This document shows positions 32,812 through 40,776 of a stretch of DNA of 64,000 bases, one piece after another. A program made the position numbers and the translations under genes. The stretch spans positions 3,534,001 through 3,598,000 of the forward strand of contig NZ_CP074102.1 in NCBI RefSeq assembly GCF_018310535.1, written 5' to 3'. The stretch comes from Streptomyces mirabilis (GTDB taxonomy: Bacteria > Actinomycetota > Actinomycetes > Streptomycetales > Streptomycetaceae). Position 1 is the stretch's first letter, and every line of letters begins with the position of its first letter. A model generated the notes under the pieces. The model did no database searches, was not told the origin of the DNA, and saw nothing but the letters and a program-made list of their open reading frames with translations.

Positions 32812-33552
32812 TCAAGGGATCAGGACCAGCCGCCCCCGCAGCCCGCCCTCGGCCAGCCGCGCGTGCGCCTTCCCCGCCTCCTCCAGCCCGTACGTGTCGG
32901 CGACCCGGGTCGTGAGCACCCCCTCGTCGACGAGCGCCACCAGCTCCGCGAGACGCGCCCCGTCGGCGCTCACCTCCACCGAGTCCGTCCGCACCCCCCG
33001 TACGGATGCCGGATGCGCCCCCGGGATGACACCCACGAACACCCCTCCGTCCCGCACCCACTCCAACGCCGCCGCGCCGAGAATCGCCGCGTCCAGCACC
33101 CCGTCCACGCCGCCCGGCGCGAAATGGGCCGCCCCCAGCGACCGTACGAGCTCCTCGTCGCTCTCGCGGGCCACCGCCGTCACCACGAGACCCCGGTGGG
33201 CGGCGAGTTGGACGGCGTATCCGCCGACCGCCCCCGCCGCACCCGTCACCGCCAGGCTCTGCCCGGGCTCCAGGGCCAGCAGGTCCAGGGCCTGGGCGGC
33301 GGTCAGGGCGTTGAGGGGCAGGGTGGCCGCGTGGACGGGGTCCGCCGAGCCCGGCGCCCCGGCCACCGCATCCGCGTCCACGACCACGTAGTCGGCGTGC
33401 GTGCCAAGGGACTTGACCGGGCCGTACGACAGCGCCACCACCTCGTCGCCGACCCTCCACCCCGCGTCCGCGCCCGCCGCGTCCACCGTCCCGGCGACGT
33501 CCCAGCCCAGTCCGAGCCGCCGCCCCGCGCCCCCGAAGCCGCCCGCGCGCAC
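32812..33552 (-). CDS. Quinone-oxidoreductase-like MDR protein, 5' truncated
   Basis: 246 aa from the only available start, a GTG. Rossmann motif SLAVTGAAGAVGGYAVQLAAHRG, N-terminal GWDVAGTVDAAGADAGWRVGDEVV and C-terminal LEEAGKAHARLAEGGLRGRLVLIP identify the zinc-less medium-chain reductase family (usually about 310 aa). Upstream of the GTG the same frame still reads GARQIRIKVAAAALNPVDAGV, a conserved family segment, but there is no start codon before the frame runs into the 3' end of the MarR gene. The first about 30 residues of the family are therefore missing. It may be a pseudogene or be translated from 33552. Confidence 0.6.
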   Translation of the reverse strand: MRAGGFGGAGRRLGLGWDVAGTVDAAGADAGWRVGDEVVALSYGPVKSLGTHADYVVVDADAVAGAPGSADPVHAATLPLNALTAAQALDLLALEPGQSLAVTGAAGAVGGYAVQLAAHRGLVVTAVARESDEELVRSLGAAHFAPGGVDGVLDAAILGAAALEWVRDGGVFVGVIPGAHPASVRGVRTDSVEVSADGARLAELVALVDEGVLTTRVADTYGLEEAGKAHARLAEGGLRGRLVLIP

Positions 33553-33634
33553 CCCGGCGTCGACCGGATTGAGCGCGGCGGCCGCGACCTTGATCCGTAT
33601 CTGCCGGGCCCCCGGCTCCGGGGGCGCGGGAGCG

Positions 33635-34171
33635 TTACGACGACGACGGCGACGGCAACGCCTCGTCAGAAGGCTCCGGACGGTCCTCGTCGGACTCCTG
33701 AAGGTCCCCGTCCCGCAGGCGGGCGATCTGCTCCGCGCTCAGGTCCACCGTGCGGCGCATGTGCCCGATGATCAGGGCGAGTTCGTCGTCCGCCAGCTCG
33801 TCGAAGAGCGCGTACCAGCCGCCGCCCAGCCGGTCCCACACCCGCCCGAACTCGGCGACCTTCTCCGGCACGGTCGCCACCAGCACCCGTCGCCGGTCGA
33901 CGGCGTCCCGCTGCCGTACGACATAGCCCGCCTTCTCCAGCCGGTCCACCAGCCGCGTCGCCGAACCGGTCGTCAGACCGGTCAGCTCCGCGATCCGGCC
34001 GGTCGTCACCGGTCCGCCCTCCAGGCTGAGCAGGTTCACGCACTGCATGTCCGTGGGGTGCAGCTTCAGACGGTCGGCGAGGGCCTGGTTGAAGAGCGCG
34101 TACGAGGCCATGTAGCGGCGCGAGACGGTGGACAGCTCGTCGAGCAGCCGCGCACGCGCGTTCCCGGACAT
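33635..34171 (-). CDS. MarR-family transcriptional regulator
   Basis: 178 aa. A winged helix with LHPTDMQCVNLLSLEGGPVTTGRIAELTGLTTGSATRLVDRLEKAGYVVRQRDAVDRRRVLVATV (about 37-100), followed by dimerisation helices. The C-terminal tail is acidic then Ser-rich (DEDRPEPSDEALPSPSSS), which is unlike the compact family and ends where the truncated oxidoreductase frame begins. It lies upstream of that gene in the same direction, a common regulator and target pairing. Ribosome site GAAGGGG. Confidence 0.85.
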   Translation of the reverse strand: MSGNARARLLDELSTVSRRYMASYALFNQALADRLKLHPTDMQCVNLLSLEGGPVTTGRIAELTGLTTGSATRLVDRLEKAGYVVRQRDAVDRRRVLVATVPEKVAEFGRVWDRLGGGWYALFDELADDELALIIGHMRRTVDLSAEQIARLRDGDLQESDEDRPEPSDEALPSPSSS

Positions 34172-34303
34172 GGCACGCCCCTTCGTCTGCCCCTACTGCC
34201 TGTTTCTGCCGCTTCACCCGCGTCAGACAAAGATCGTACGTGCAACCAGCGAAACCACCTGGGGGACCGGACAGATCCTGGAGTACGGGGAACCGGACAG
34301 GTC

Positions 34304-34813
34304 CTAGAACACGTACGAGTCGCCGGTGTCCAGCGCCAGCACCCGCTGCTGGTCGTTGCCGTGATTGCGGTCGACCGCACCGCCGCCCCACACCGTGTCG
34401 ATCTCCAGCGTCACCTCCGACGGCTCCCCCAGCAGCCGTACCTTCAGCCGGATCGGGTCCCCCGGCCAGTCCGCCGCAAGCGGCCCCGTACGGCACACCA
34501 CCACCCGTTCGCCCGAACGCGCGCAGTCGCCCGGCAGCCTCTGCACATCCGCGAGCGGGGCCGACCAGCGCAGCCGGACCGTCGCGTCCTCGACGGCGCT
34601 CGGGCCGTGGTTCTGCGGAGTCAGCCGCACGTCGACGAGCCCCGCCGCCATGGCCACCGAGCCGTGATAGGCGAGATCGGCCTCGGGAGCGAGGGCGCCG
34701 ACGGACGACGCCCCACCCAGCGTCAGGGCCGCCCCCACACCCACCACACCCACGCCCCGCACCCACGCACCGATCCCCGTCCCCCATCGCACCCGCATCT
34801 CCATCATCCGCAT
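34304..34813 (-). CDS. Secreted Ig-like-domain protein of unknown function
   Basis: 169 aa. Signal peptide of about 40 residues (MRMMEMRVRWGTGIGAWVRGVGVVGVGAALTLGG, cleaved near GALA), then one beta-rich domain with LAYHGSVAMAAGLVDVRLTPQNHGPSAVEDATVRLRW, two cysteines (DCARS and VCRTG) likely paired, and LKVRLLGEPSEVTLEIDTVWGGGAVDRNHGNDQQRV. This resembles DUF11/CARDB-type extracellular domains. GGAAG precedes the ATG at 34813. Confidence 0.65.
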   Translation of the reverse strand: MRMMEMRVRWGTGIGAWVRGVGVVGVGAALTLGGASSVGALAPEADLAYHGSVAMAAGLVDVRLTPQNHGPSAVEDATVRLRWSAPLADVQRLPGDCARSGERVVVCRTGPLAADWPGDPIRLKVRLLGEPSEVTLEIDTVWGGGAVDRNHGNDQQRVLALDTGDSYVF

Positions 34814-34950
34814 GACGTCGCTTCCTTCGCTCGGGCCCCGCACACACTCACGCTCACGTGATCACCCGATGTATGCCACCCCTGACCGTCGACAGGCGCC
34901 GTCCATCAGGTGACGGAAGCGGCGCATGCGGCCCGTGCGAGAGTGACGGC

Positions 34951-35289
34951 ATGCTGATCGTCCGCTCCGTCGCCCTCTTCGTCATCGCCGCGCTCTTCGA
35001 GATCGGCGGCGCCTGGCTGGTCTGGCAGGGCGTGCGCGAACACCGCGGCTGGCTGTGGATCGGCGCGGGCGTCATGGCGCTCGGCGTCTACGGCTTCGTG
35101 GCGACACTCCAGCCGGACGCCGAGTTCGGCCGCATCCTCGCCGCGTACGGCGGGATCTTCGTTGCCGGCTCCATCGCCTGGGGCATGGTCGCGGACGGCT
35201 ACCGCCCCGACCGCTGGGACGTGACCGGCGCCCTCATCTGCCTCGCCGGAATGGCCGTGATCATGTACGCGCCGCGCGGCGGCAACTGA
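34951..35289 (+). CDS. YnfA/UPF0060 family membrane protein
   Basis: 112 aa, four membrane helices. [100 protein letters not shown] is the full-length YnfA signature, an SMR-like small transporter family. No partner gene is visible. Confidence 0.9.
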   Translation: MLIVRSVALFVIAALFEIGGAWLVWQGVREHRGWLWIGAGVMALGVYGFVATLQPDAEFGRILAAYGGIFVAGSIAWGMVADGYRPDRWDVTGALICLAGMAVIMYAPRGGN

Positions 35290-35411
35290 GCCCACGGCCC
35301 CGCGGGCGCCGACCGCCTGCCTATCCTGACGAGGACAGACACGTACGTCCGTGGCCACGCACCCCCCGTGTGCGCGCACGCCGTACGCCTCAAACGTCCT
35401 AGGAGCAGCCC

Positions 35412-36188
35412 ATGACGTCCGCCGTGCCCTCCGCCTCCTCCCGCATCGCCGTCGTCACCGGCGCGAGCAGCGGCATCGGCGCGGCGACGGCCCGGCAGCT
35501 CGCCGCGGCCGGCTACCGCGTCGTACTGACCGCCCGGCGCAAGGACCGCATCGAGGCGCTGGCCGAGGAGATCAACGCGACGGGCCACCAGGCGACCGCG
35601 TACGCGCTGGACGTCACGGACCGCGCGGCGGTCGACGAGTTCGCCGGCGCCTTCAAGACGATCGGTGTCCTGGTCAACAACGCGGGCGGCGCGCTGGGCG
35701 CCGACCCGGTCGCGACCGGCGACCCGGCCGAGTGGCGCCAGATGTACGAGACGAACGTCATCGGCACCCTGAACATCACCCAGGCCCTGCTCCCGGCTCT
35801 CACCGCGAGCGGCGACGGCACGGTCGTCGTGCTGTCGTCGACGGCGGGGCACGGCACGTACGAGGGCGGCGCCGGCTATGTCGCCGCCAAGCACGCCGAA
35901 CACGTCCTCGCCGAGACCCTCCGCCTGGAGATCGTCGGAACGCCGGTCCGGGTCATCGAGATCGCGCCCGGCATGGTCAAGACGGACGAGTTCGCGCTGA
36001 CCCGCTTCGGCGGCGACACGGAGAAGGCGGCCAAGGTCTACGCGGGCGTGGCCGAGCCGCTGACCGCCGACGACGTCGCCGACACCATCACCTGGGCCGT
36101 CACCCGCCCCAGCCACGTCAACATCGACCTCCTCGTCGTACGACCCCGCGCCCAGGCGTCGAACACCAAGGTCCACCGGGAACTGTGA
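35412..36188 (+). CDS. Short-chain dehydrogenase/reductase
   Basis: 258 aa. The classical SDR cofactor loop VTGASSGIGAATA lies at the start and a basic pair follows in ARRKDR (NADP preference). NNAGG, the catalytic Ser in VLSSTAGHG and Tyr-X3-Lys in YVAAKHAEH (about Y155) follow, then the family's PGMVKTDEF loop. It is of the YdfG-like serine/threonine-dehydrogenase type by similarity of the core. AGGAG lies 7 nt before the ATG. It overlaps the DUF6126 gene by one base (TGATG). Confidence 0.88.
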   Translation: MTSAVPSASSRIAVVTGASSGIGAATARQLAAAGYRVVLTARRKDRIEALAEEINATGHQATAYALDVTDRAAVDEFAGAFKTIGVLVNNAGGALGADPVATGDPAEWRQMYETNVIGTLNITQALLPALTASGDGTVVVLSSTAGHGTYEGGAGYVAAKHAEHVLAETLRLEIVGTPVRVIEIAPGMVKTDEFALTRFGGDTEKAAKVYAGVAEPLTADDVADTITWAVTRPSHVNIDLLVVRPRAQASNTKVHREL

Positions 36189-36382
36189 TGCCGGACGGGA
36201 TGCAGGACGAGGCGTCGGGCGAGATCTCGGGCGAAGCGCCGGTCGCATCCTCCGTGGAGCGCCGCCACCTGGCCGCGGAGAAGAAGAACCAGCGCTACGT
36301 CTGGTGGTACCTCGCGTACTTCCTCTTCGGCATCCACATCGTGGCCTTCGTCATGATCTACGCGGTGACCCACGCGAAGTGA
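36188..36382 (+). CDS. DUF6126 small membrane protein
   Basis: 64 aa. An acidic N-terminus (MPDGMQDEASGEISGEAPVA), a charged RRHLAAEKKNQRYVWWYLAYF segment and one membrane helix (GIHIVAFVMIYAVTHAK). It matches the small actinobacterial DUF6126 family. It is translated from an ATG overlapping the SDR stop, so it is probably co-expressed. Function unknown. Confidence 0.75.
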   Translation: MPDGMQDEASGEISGEAPVASSVERRHLAAEKKNQRYVWWYLAYFLFGIHIVAFVMIYAVTHAK

Positions 36383-36405
36383 TCGAGGCAGCCGTACGTC
36401 CGCCG

Positions 36406-36411
36406 TACGCT
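36406..36411 (+). promoter_or_regulatory. -10 element upstream of phosphatase gene (TACGCT)
   Basis: TACGCT lies 8 nt before the GTG at 36420 with no ribosome site, consistent with a leaderless mRNA. Confidence 0.4.
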
Positions 36412-36419
36412 GCCGCGTT

Positions 36420-37253
36420 GTGAACGGACACGATGTGAACAGACACATACCCTTCGCCCGCCTGCACAACTTCCGCGACCTGGGCGGATACACCACCGCG
36501 GACGGCCGTACGGTCCGCCGGTCCCGCCTGTACCGCGCGGACTCGCTCGGCAAACTGACCCCCGGGACGCAGGACTGGGATCTCTTCCTCTCCCTCGGCA
36601 TCCGCACGGTCGTGGACCTCCGCTACCCGTGGGAGATCGACGCGAAGGGCCGCGTCCCCGAGCACCCCTCCCTCGCGTACCACAACCAGAGCATCGAGCA
36701 CCGCCCGTACGACCAGGCGGCACTGCCCCCTTCCGTCGCCCCCGGCCCCTACCTGGCGGCCCGCTACGCGGAGGTCGCCGAGGACGGCACCAAGGAAATC
36801 CGCGAGACGCTGCGCCTCGTCGCACAGGCCGCCGAGTCGGACACACCCCTCGTCTTCCACTGCGCCTCGGGCAAGGACCGCACGGGCCTGGTGGCGGCCC
36901 TGGTCCTGTCCCTCCTGGGCGTCCCCGAGCAGACGATCACCGACGACTTCACCCTCACGGAACGTGCCACGCCGCTCCTGGTGGCGGACTGGCGCGCCAA
37001 CAACCCCGACCGCGAACTGATGTGGCCGGCCTACGGCACGGCACCCGTCGAGATCATGACCAGGTTTCTGTCGGACCTGAGGTCCCGCTACGGCTCCGTC
37101 CAGTCCTACGTCACACAGAACCTGGGCCTGGACACCACCTTCACCGCGGCCCTCCGCGCGACCCTCCTCGAACCGGCCTCTCCTGACTCCTCGAAACCAG
37201 GAGCGAACTCAACCAACTCGGCCTGCCCTACGGCCGCAAGTCCACCCGACTGA
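36420..37253 (+). CDS. Tyrosine/serine protein-phosphatase-like protein (PTP fold)
   Basis: 277 aa. NFRDLGGYTTADGRTVRRSRLYRADSL is the N-terminal signature of the PtpB/Y_phosphatase3 family, and the P-loop is FHCASGKDRTG (Cys near 145), which fits C-X5-R. It is cytoplasmic and may act on phosphoproteins or phosphoinositides, as recalled for mycobacterial PtpB. A start at the GTG at 36435 is equally possible. It is convergent with rtcB through a strong hairpin. Confidence 0.85.
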   Translation: MNGHDVNRHIPFARLHNFRDLGGYTTADGRTVRRSRLYRADSLGKLTPGTQDWDLFLSLGIRTVVDLRYPWEIDAKGRVPEHPSLAYHNQSIEHRPYDQAALPPSVAPGPYLAARYAEVAEDGTKEIRETLRLVAQAAESDTPLVFHCASGKDRTGLVAALVLSLLGVPEQTITDDFTLTERATPLLVADWRANNPDRELMWPAYGTAPVEIMTRFLSDLRSRYGSVQSYVTQNLGLDTTFTAALRATLLEPASPDSSKPGANSTNSACPTAASPPD

Positions 37254-37262
37254 GCGACTCAC

Positions 37263-37300
37263 GTTGGGGCGCCGCGCACCGCTGTGCGTCGCGCCCCAAC
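37263..37300. terminator. Bidirectional hairpin between phosphatase and rtcB
   Basis: GTTGGGGCG and CGCCCCAAC arms enclose a second stem (GCGCAC/GTGCG). It lies between two convergent genes. Confidence 0.65.
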
Positions 37301-37307
37301 GCTGTAG

Positions 37308-38501
37308 CTAGCCCTTCACGCAGACAAGCTGCTTCAGCTTCGCCACGACCTCCACGAGGTCGCTCTGCTGCTCGATGACCTGCTCGATCGGCTTGTACGC
37401 ACCCGGGATCTCGTCCACGACGCCGGAGTCCTTACGGCACTCGACGCCCTGCGTCTGCTCCTCCAGGTCCCGCGTCGAGAAGCGGCGCTTCGCCGCGTTG
37501 CGGCTCATGCGCCGACCCGCGCCGTGCGACGCCGAGTTGAAGGCCTTCTCGTTGCCGAGTCCCTTCACGATGTACGAACCCGTGCCCATCGAGCCCGGAA
37601 TGATTCCGTACTCGCCGGAGCCCGCGCGGATCGCGCCCTTGCGGGTGACCAGCAGGTCCATTCCGTCGTACCGCTCTTCGGCGACGTAGTTGTGATGCGC
37701 GCTGATCTCCTGCTCGAAGGTCGGCTTCGCCTTCTTGAACTCCTTGCGGACCACGTCCTTCAGGAGCGCCATCATCAGGGTGCGGTTGTGCTTCGCGTAC
37801 TCCTGCGCCCAGAACAGGTCGTTGCGGTACGCGGCCATCTGCGGGGTGTCCGCGACGAAGACCGCGAGGTCACGGTCGACCAGCCCCTGGTTGTGCGGGA
37901 GCCTCTGGGCGACGCCGATGTGGTACTCGGCCAGTTCCTTGCCGATGTTGCGCGAACCGGAGTGCAGCATCAGCCAGACGGAACCGGTCGTATCTGTGCA
38001 GATTTCGATGAAATGATTGCCCGATCCGAGCGTACCCATCTGCTTGGTCGCACGCTCCTCACGGAACTTGACCGCCTCCGCAACCCCGTCGAACCGCCTC
38101 CAGAAGTCGTCCCACCCGCTGGTCGCCAGCCCATGGAAGCCGCCCGGCTCGACCGGGGAGTCGTGCATCCCCCGTCCCACCGGAATCGCCTCCTCGATCT
38201 TCGACCGGAGCCGCGAAAGATCCCCCGGCAGATCATTGGCCGTGAGCGACGTCCTGACCGCGGACATCCCGCACCCGATGTCGACCCCCACCGCCGCCGG
38301 ACACACCGCGTCGCGCATGGCGATGACCGACCCGACCGTCGCGCCCTTGCCGTAGTGGACGTCCGGCATGACGGCGAGCCCCTTGATCCACGGGAGCGTG
38401 GCCACGTTCTGGAGCTGGCGCAGGGCCACGTCCTCGACCGACGCCGGGTCCGTCCACATGCGGATGGGCACCTTGGCGCCCGGTATCTCTACGTACGACA
38501 T
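37308..38501 (-). CDS. rtcB: RNA 3'-phosphate/5'-hydroxyl ligase RtcB
   Basis: 397 aa. Metal-binding motifs HYGKGATVGSVIAM and GVDIGCGM (the Cys ligand), GSGNHFIEI, HSGSRNIGK and the guanylylated histidine region NSASHGAGRRMSRNAAKRRF are all present, so the enzyme looks intact. RtcB joins 2',3'-cyclic phosphate or 3'-phosphate RNA ends to 5'-OH ends using GTP and Mn2+, in RNA repair. GAGGA precedes the ATG. No archease or RtcA gene is adjacent, and no RtcR-like activator is visible. Confidence 0.92.
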   Translation of the reverse strand: MSYVEIPGAKVPIRMWTDPASVEDVALRQLQNVATLPWIKGLAVMPDVHYGKGATVGSVIAMRDAVCPAAVGVDIGCGMSAVRTSLTANDLPGDLSRLRSKIEEAIPVGRGMHDSPVEPGGFHGLATSGWDDFWRRFDGVAEAVKFREERATKQMGTLGSGNHFIEICTDTTGSVWLMLHSGSRNIGKELAEYHIGVAQRLPHNQGLVDRDLAVFVADTPQMAAYRNDLFWAQEYAKHNRTLMMALLKDVVRKEFKKAKPTFEQEISAHHNYVAEERYDGMDLLVTRKGAIRAGSGEYGIIPGSMGTGSYIVKGLGNEKAFNSASHGAGRRMSRNAAKRRFSTRDLEEQTQGVECRKDSGVVDEIPGAYKPIEQVIEQQSDLVEVVAKLKQLVCVKG

Positions 38502-38713
38502 AACATCCTCATTCCCCCGACAAACGACAAAAGTCATAGAACGCAAAACCTGCGCCAAGGTCGACGTATGGGACAACGGACCGGCGTCCACGGCTGTGCG
38601 TGCGATACACATTGTCTGCAGGGGCCGCCCCCGCGCGGCAACCGAATAACCACAGGACAGCACCACAGAGCTCCCGGCCACAGGCCCTGGGAGCCGTCGA
38701 GAGGAGCCCGACC

Positions 38714-39562
38714 GTGCAGCGGAAGGCGTACGTCCCCGGCATCGCCGCGCTCCTCGCGGCCCTGCTGGCCGGCTGCACCGGAGGTTCGGCAAAGAACGGC
38801 GCGGCGGCCGACCCCAAGCCGGGCGACATCAGCGCGAACACCCCGGCCGCCCAGCCGGGCAAGTACCGCACGCTCCCGGAGGCCTGCGCCGCGGTGAGTC
38901 ACGACAGCCTCGACTCCCTGCTGCCCGGCATCAAGCAGATCACCGACCAGGACCAGCGCGACAAGGCGTACGAGGGCCAGGCCACCCTCACCTACGACAC
39001 CGACCGCCGCGTCGGCTGCGGCTGGAAGGTGGACTCCACGGACGCCACCGACCATCTCAACGTCGACTTCGAGCGCGTGGTCTCCTACGACAACGCGGTG
39101 AGCGACGACTCCCGCGCCCAGGACATCTACGCGACCGAGGAGACCGCGGCGAACCTCCCCGAGCCCTCCGCTTCGGCCACGCCGTCCGACACCGGTTCCG
39201 CCAGCGCCACCCCCTCGGCAACCCCCTCCGCGCCCGCCCCCTCCGCGCCCGCCTCCTCGGCCACCTCCTCCGCCTCCGCCTCCGCCTCGACCTCCGCCGG
39301 CGCGAGCGAGACCCCCGCCGACCTCCAGCCCCGCAAGCTCAGCGGCCTCGGCGACGAGGCGTTCCTCAACGACAAACTCAACTCCGCGTCTTCGACGGCT
39401 CAGCAGCGCACCGTGACTGTGGTGTTCCGCACGTCCAACGTGATCGTGAGGATCGAGTACGCCGAGCAGCCGACCGCTTCCACCGGCACCCCGGACAGCA
39501 AAGAAATGCAGGACAAGGCCCGGAATCTGGCGCAGAAGCTCGTCGACCGGTTCAACGGCTAG
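38714..39562 (+). CDS. DUF3558-type lipoprotein, copy 1
   Basis: 282 aa. GTG start with GAGGAG 7 nt upstream. Lipobox LLAGC near residue 20. The mature protein has a globular part (YRTLPEACAAVSHDSLDSLLPGIKQI with Cys residues at about 60 and 105) interrupted by a long Ser/Ala/Pro low-complexity insertion of about 60 residues, then a second globular part (LSGLGDEAFLNDKL). This is the actinobacterial DUF3558/sensor-lipoprotein plan. It is followed by a paralogue. Confidence 0.75.
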   Translation: MQRKAYVPGIAALLAALLAGCTGGSAKNGAAADPKPGDISANTPAAQPGKYRTLPEACAAVSHDSLDSLLPGIKQITDQDQRDKAYEGQATLTYDTDRRVGCGWKVDSTDATDHLNVDFERVVSYDNAVSDDSRAQDIYATEETAANLPEPSASATPSDTGSASATPSATPSAPAPSAPASSATSSASASASTSAGASETPADLQPRKLSGLGDEAFLNDKLNSASSTAQQRTVTVVFRTSNVIVRIEYAEQPTASTGTPDSKEMQDKARNLAQKLVDRFNG

Positions 39563-39709
39563 CGGGTCCGCCGGGGCGCGGGGGCACCCCACGCGAACCC
39601 CTCGAACAGGAAACGCATCGCCGCCTCACCGCGTACCGTGGCCCCTCGGACCCGACCGGTCGCACCTGCCATGTGCGGTCGCACCACGAGCGCCACGAGT
39701 GAAGGAACC

Positions 39710-40600
39710 ATGCACCGACCAGCACAGCGAGTAGGCCGAGCCCCGCGACTCACCCGCATCCTTGTCAGCGCAGCCGCCGTCCCGGTGGTACTCACCGCCG
39801 CCGGTTGTTCCTCGGACTCCGGCTCCGGCTCGGGATCGGGCTCGAGCGCCGACAACGCCGCCCAGAAGGGGACCGCCGCGACCTCGTCCGCGTCCCCGAG
39901 CACCTCCGCGGACGCCGTCAAGCCGGCCGCGTACGCGACACTACCGGCCCCTTGCTCGGTGTTCTCGAAGAACACACTGGGCGAACTCGTCCCGAAGGGC
40001 GTGAAGTCCGCCAAGTCGGGCAAGTCGGACGACGCGAAGGACCGCAGCAGCTGCTCCTGGAACAGCCTCGACAACAAGGGCGTCAAGGGTTCCCAGTTCC
40101 GCTGGCTGAACGTCTCCCTGCTGCGTTTCGACTCGGACGCGACCCGCGGCGAGGGCAACCAGCTCGCGCAGACCTACTACGACAAGCAGGTCAAGGACGC
40201 GCAGACGGTGACCGGCGCGACGGGCGCCCGGTCGGAGCCGGTCTCCGGGATCGGGGACGCGTCGACGGCGGTGCGCTACGGCCTGAAGAAGAAGGAAGGC
40301 TCCTTCAAGCAGCAGACGGTCGTGACGCGCGTCGAGAACGTCGTCATCACGCTCGACTACAACGGCGCCGGTCTCGCCGGCGACAAGGCCCCCAGCGCGG
40401 ACGACCTGACGAAGGCCGCGGAGAAGGCCGCCAAGGAGGCGGTGGCCGCGGTGGCCTCCGCGAACCAGGACGGCAGCCGGGCGACCACCGCCCCGTCGCA
40501 GTCGGCCTCCCCCTCCAAGTCGGCGAGCCCGTCAAAGTCGGCTTCCCCGTCGGCGTCGGCCAGCTCCAAGCCCTCGGCGTCGGCCACCAAGAAGAACTGA
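39710..40600 (+). CDS. DUF3558-type lipoprotein, copy 2
   Basis: 296 aa. GAAGGAAC lies just before the ATG. Lipobox LTAAGC near residue 28. A Ser/Gly linker precedes the domain YATLPAPCSVFSKNTLGELVPKGVKSAK, SSCSWNSLDNKG and a conserved SGIGDASTAVRYGLK. It ends in repeated SASPSK units. It is related to the gene just upstream, so a tandem duplication is likely. Function unknown. Confidence 0.75.
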   Translation: MHRPAQRVGRAPRLTRILVSAAAVPVVLTAAGCSSDSGSGSGSGSSADNAAQKGTAATSSASPSTSADAVKPAAYATLPAPCSVFSKNTLGELVPKGVKSAKSGKSDDAKDRSSCSWNSLDNKGVKGSQFRWLNVSLLRFDSDATRGEGNQLAQTYYDKQVKDAQTVTGATGARSEPVSGIGDASTAVRYGLKKKEGSFKQQTVVTRVENVVITLDYNGAGLAGDKAPSADDLTKAAEKAAKEAVAAVASANQDGSRATTAPSQSASPSKSASPSKSASPSASASSKPSASATKKN

Positions 40601-40739
40601 CATTCGAGAAGTACTGACATTCAACGGGCTTCGGCGCGCAAATCGCCTGCCCAGCAGGGTATTTGACGGAGCCCGGTCGCCTCGCGGGCCGGGCTCCTGC
40701 CATACCGGCCACCCGTGCGCCGTACACATGTGCCACCCT

Positions 40740-40751
40740 GTTGCGCGCAAC
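40740..40751. promoter_or_regulatory. Palindrome GTTGCGCGCAAC
   Basis: A perfect 12-bp palindrome 25 bp upstream of the DUF2637 start and just before its ribosome site. Possibly an operator. Confidence 0.35.
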
Positions 40752-40776
40752 AACACGCAAGGAGAGGGGAGTACAG

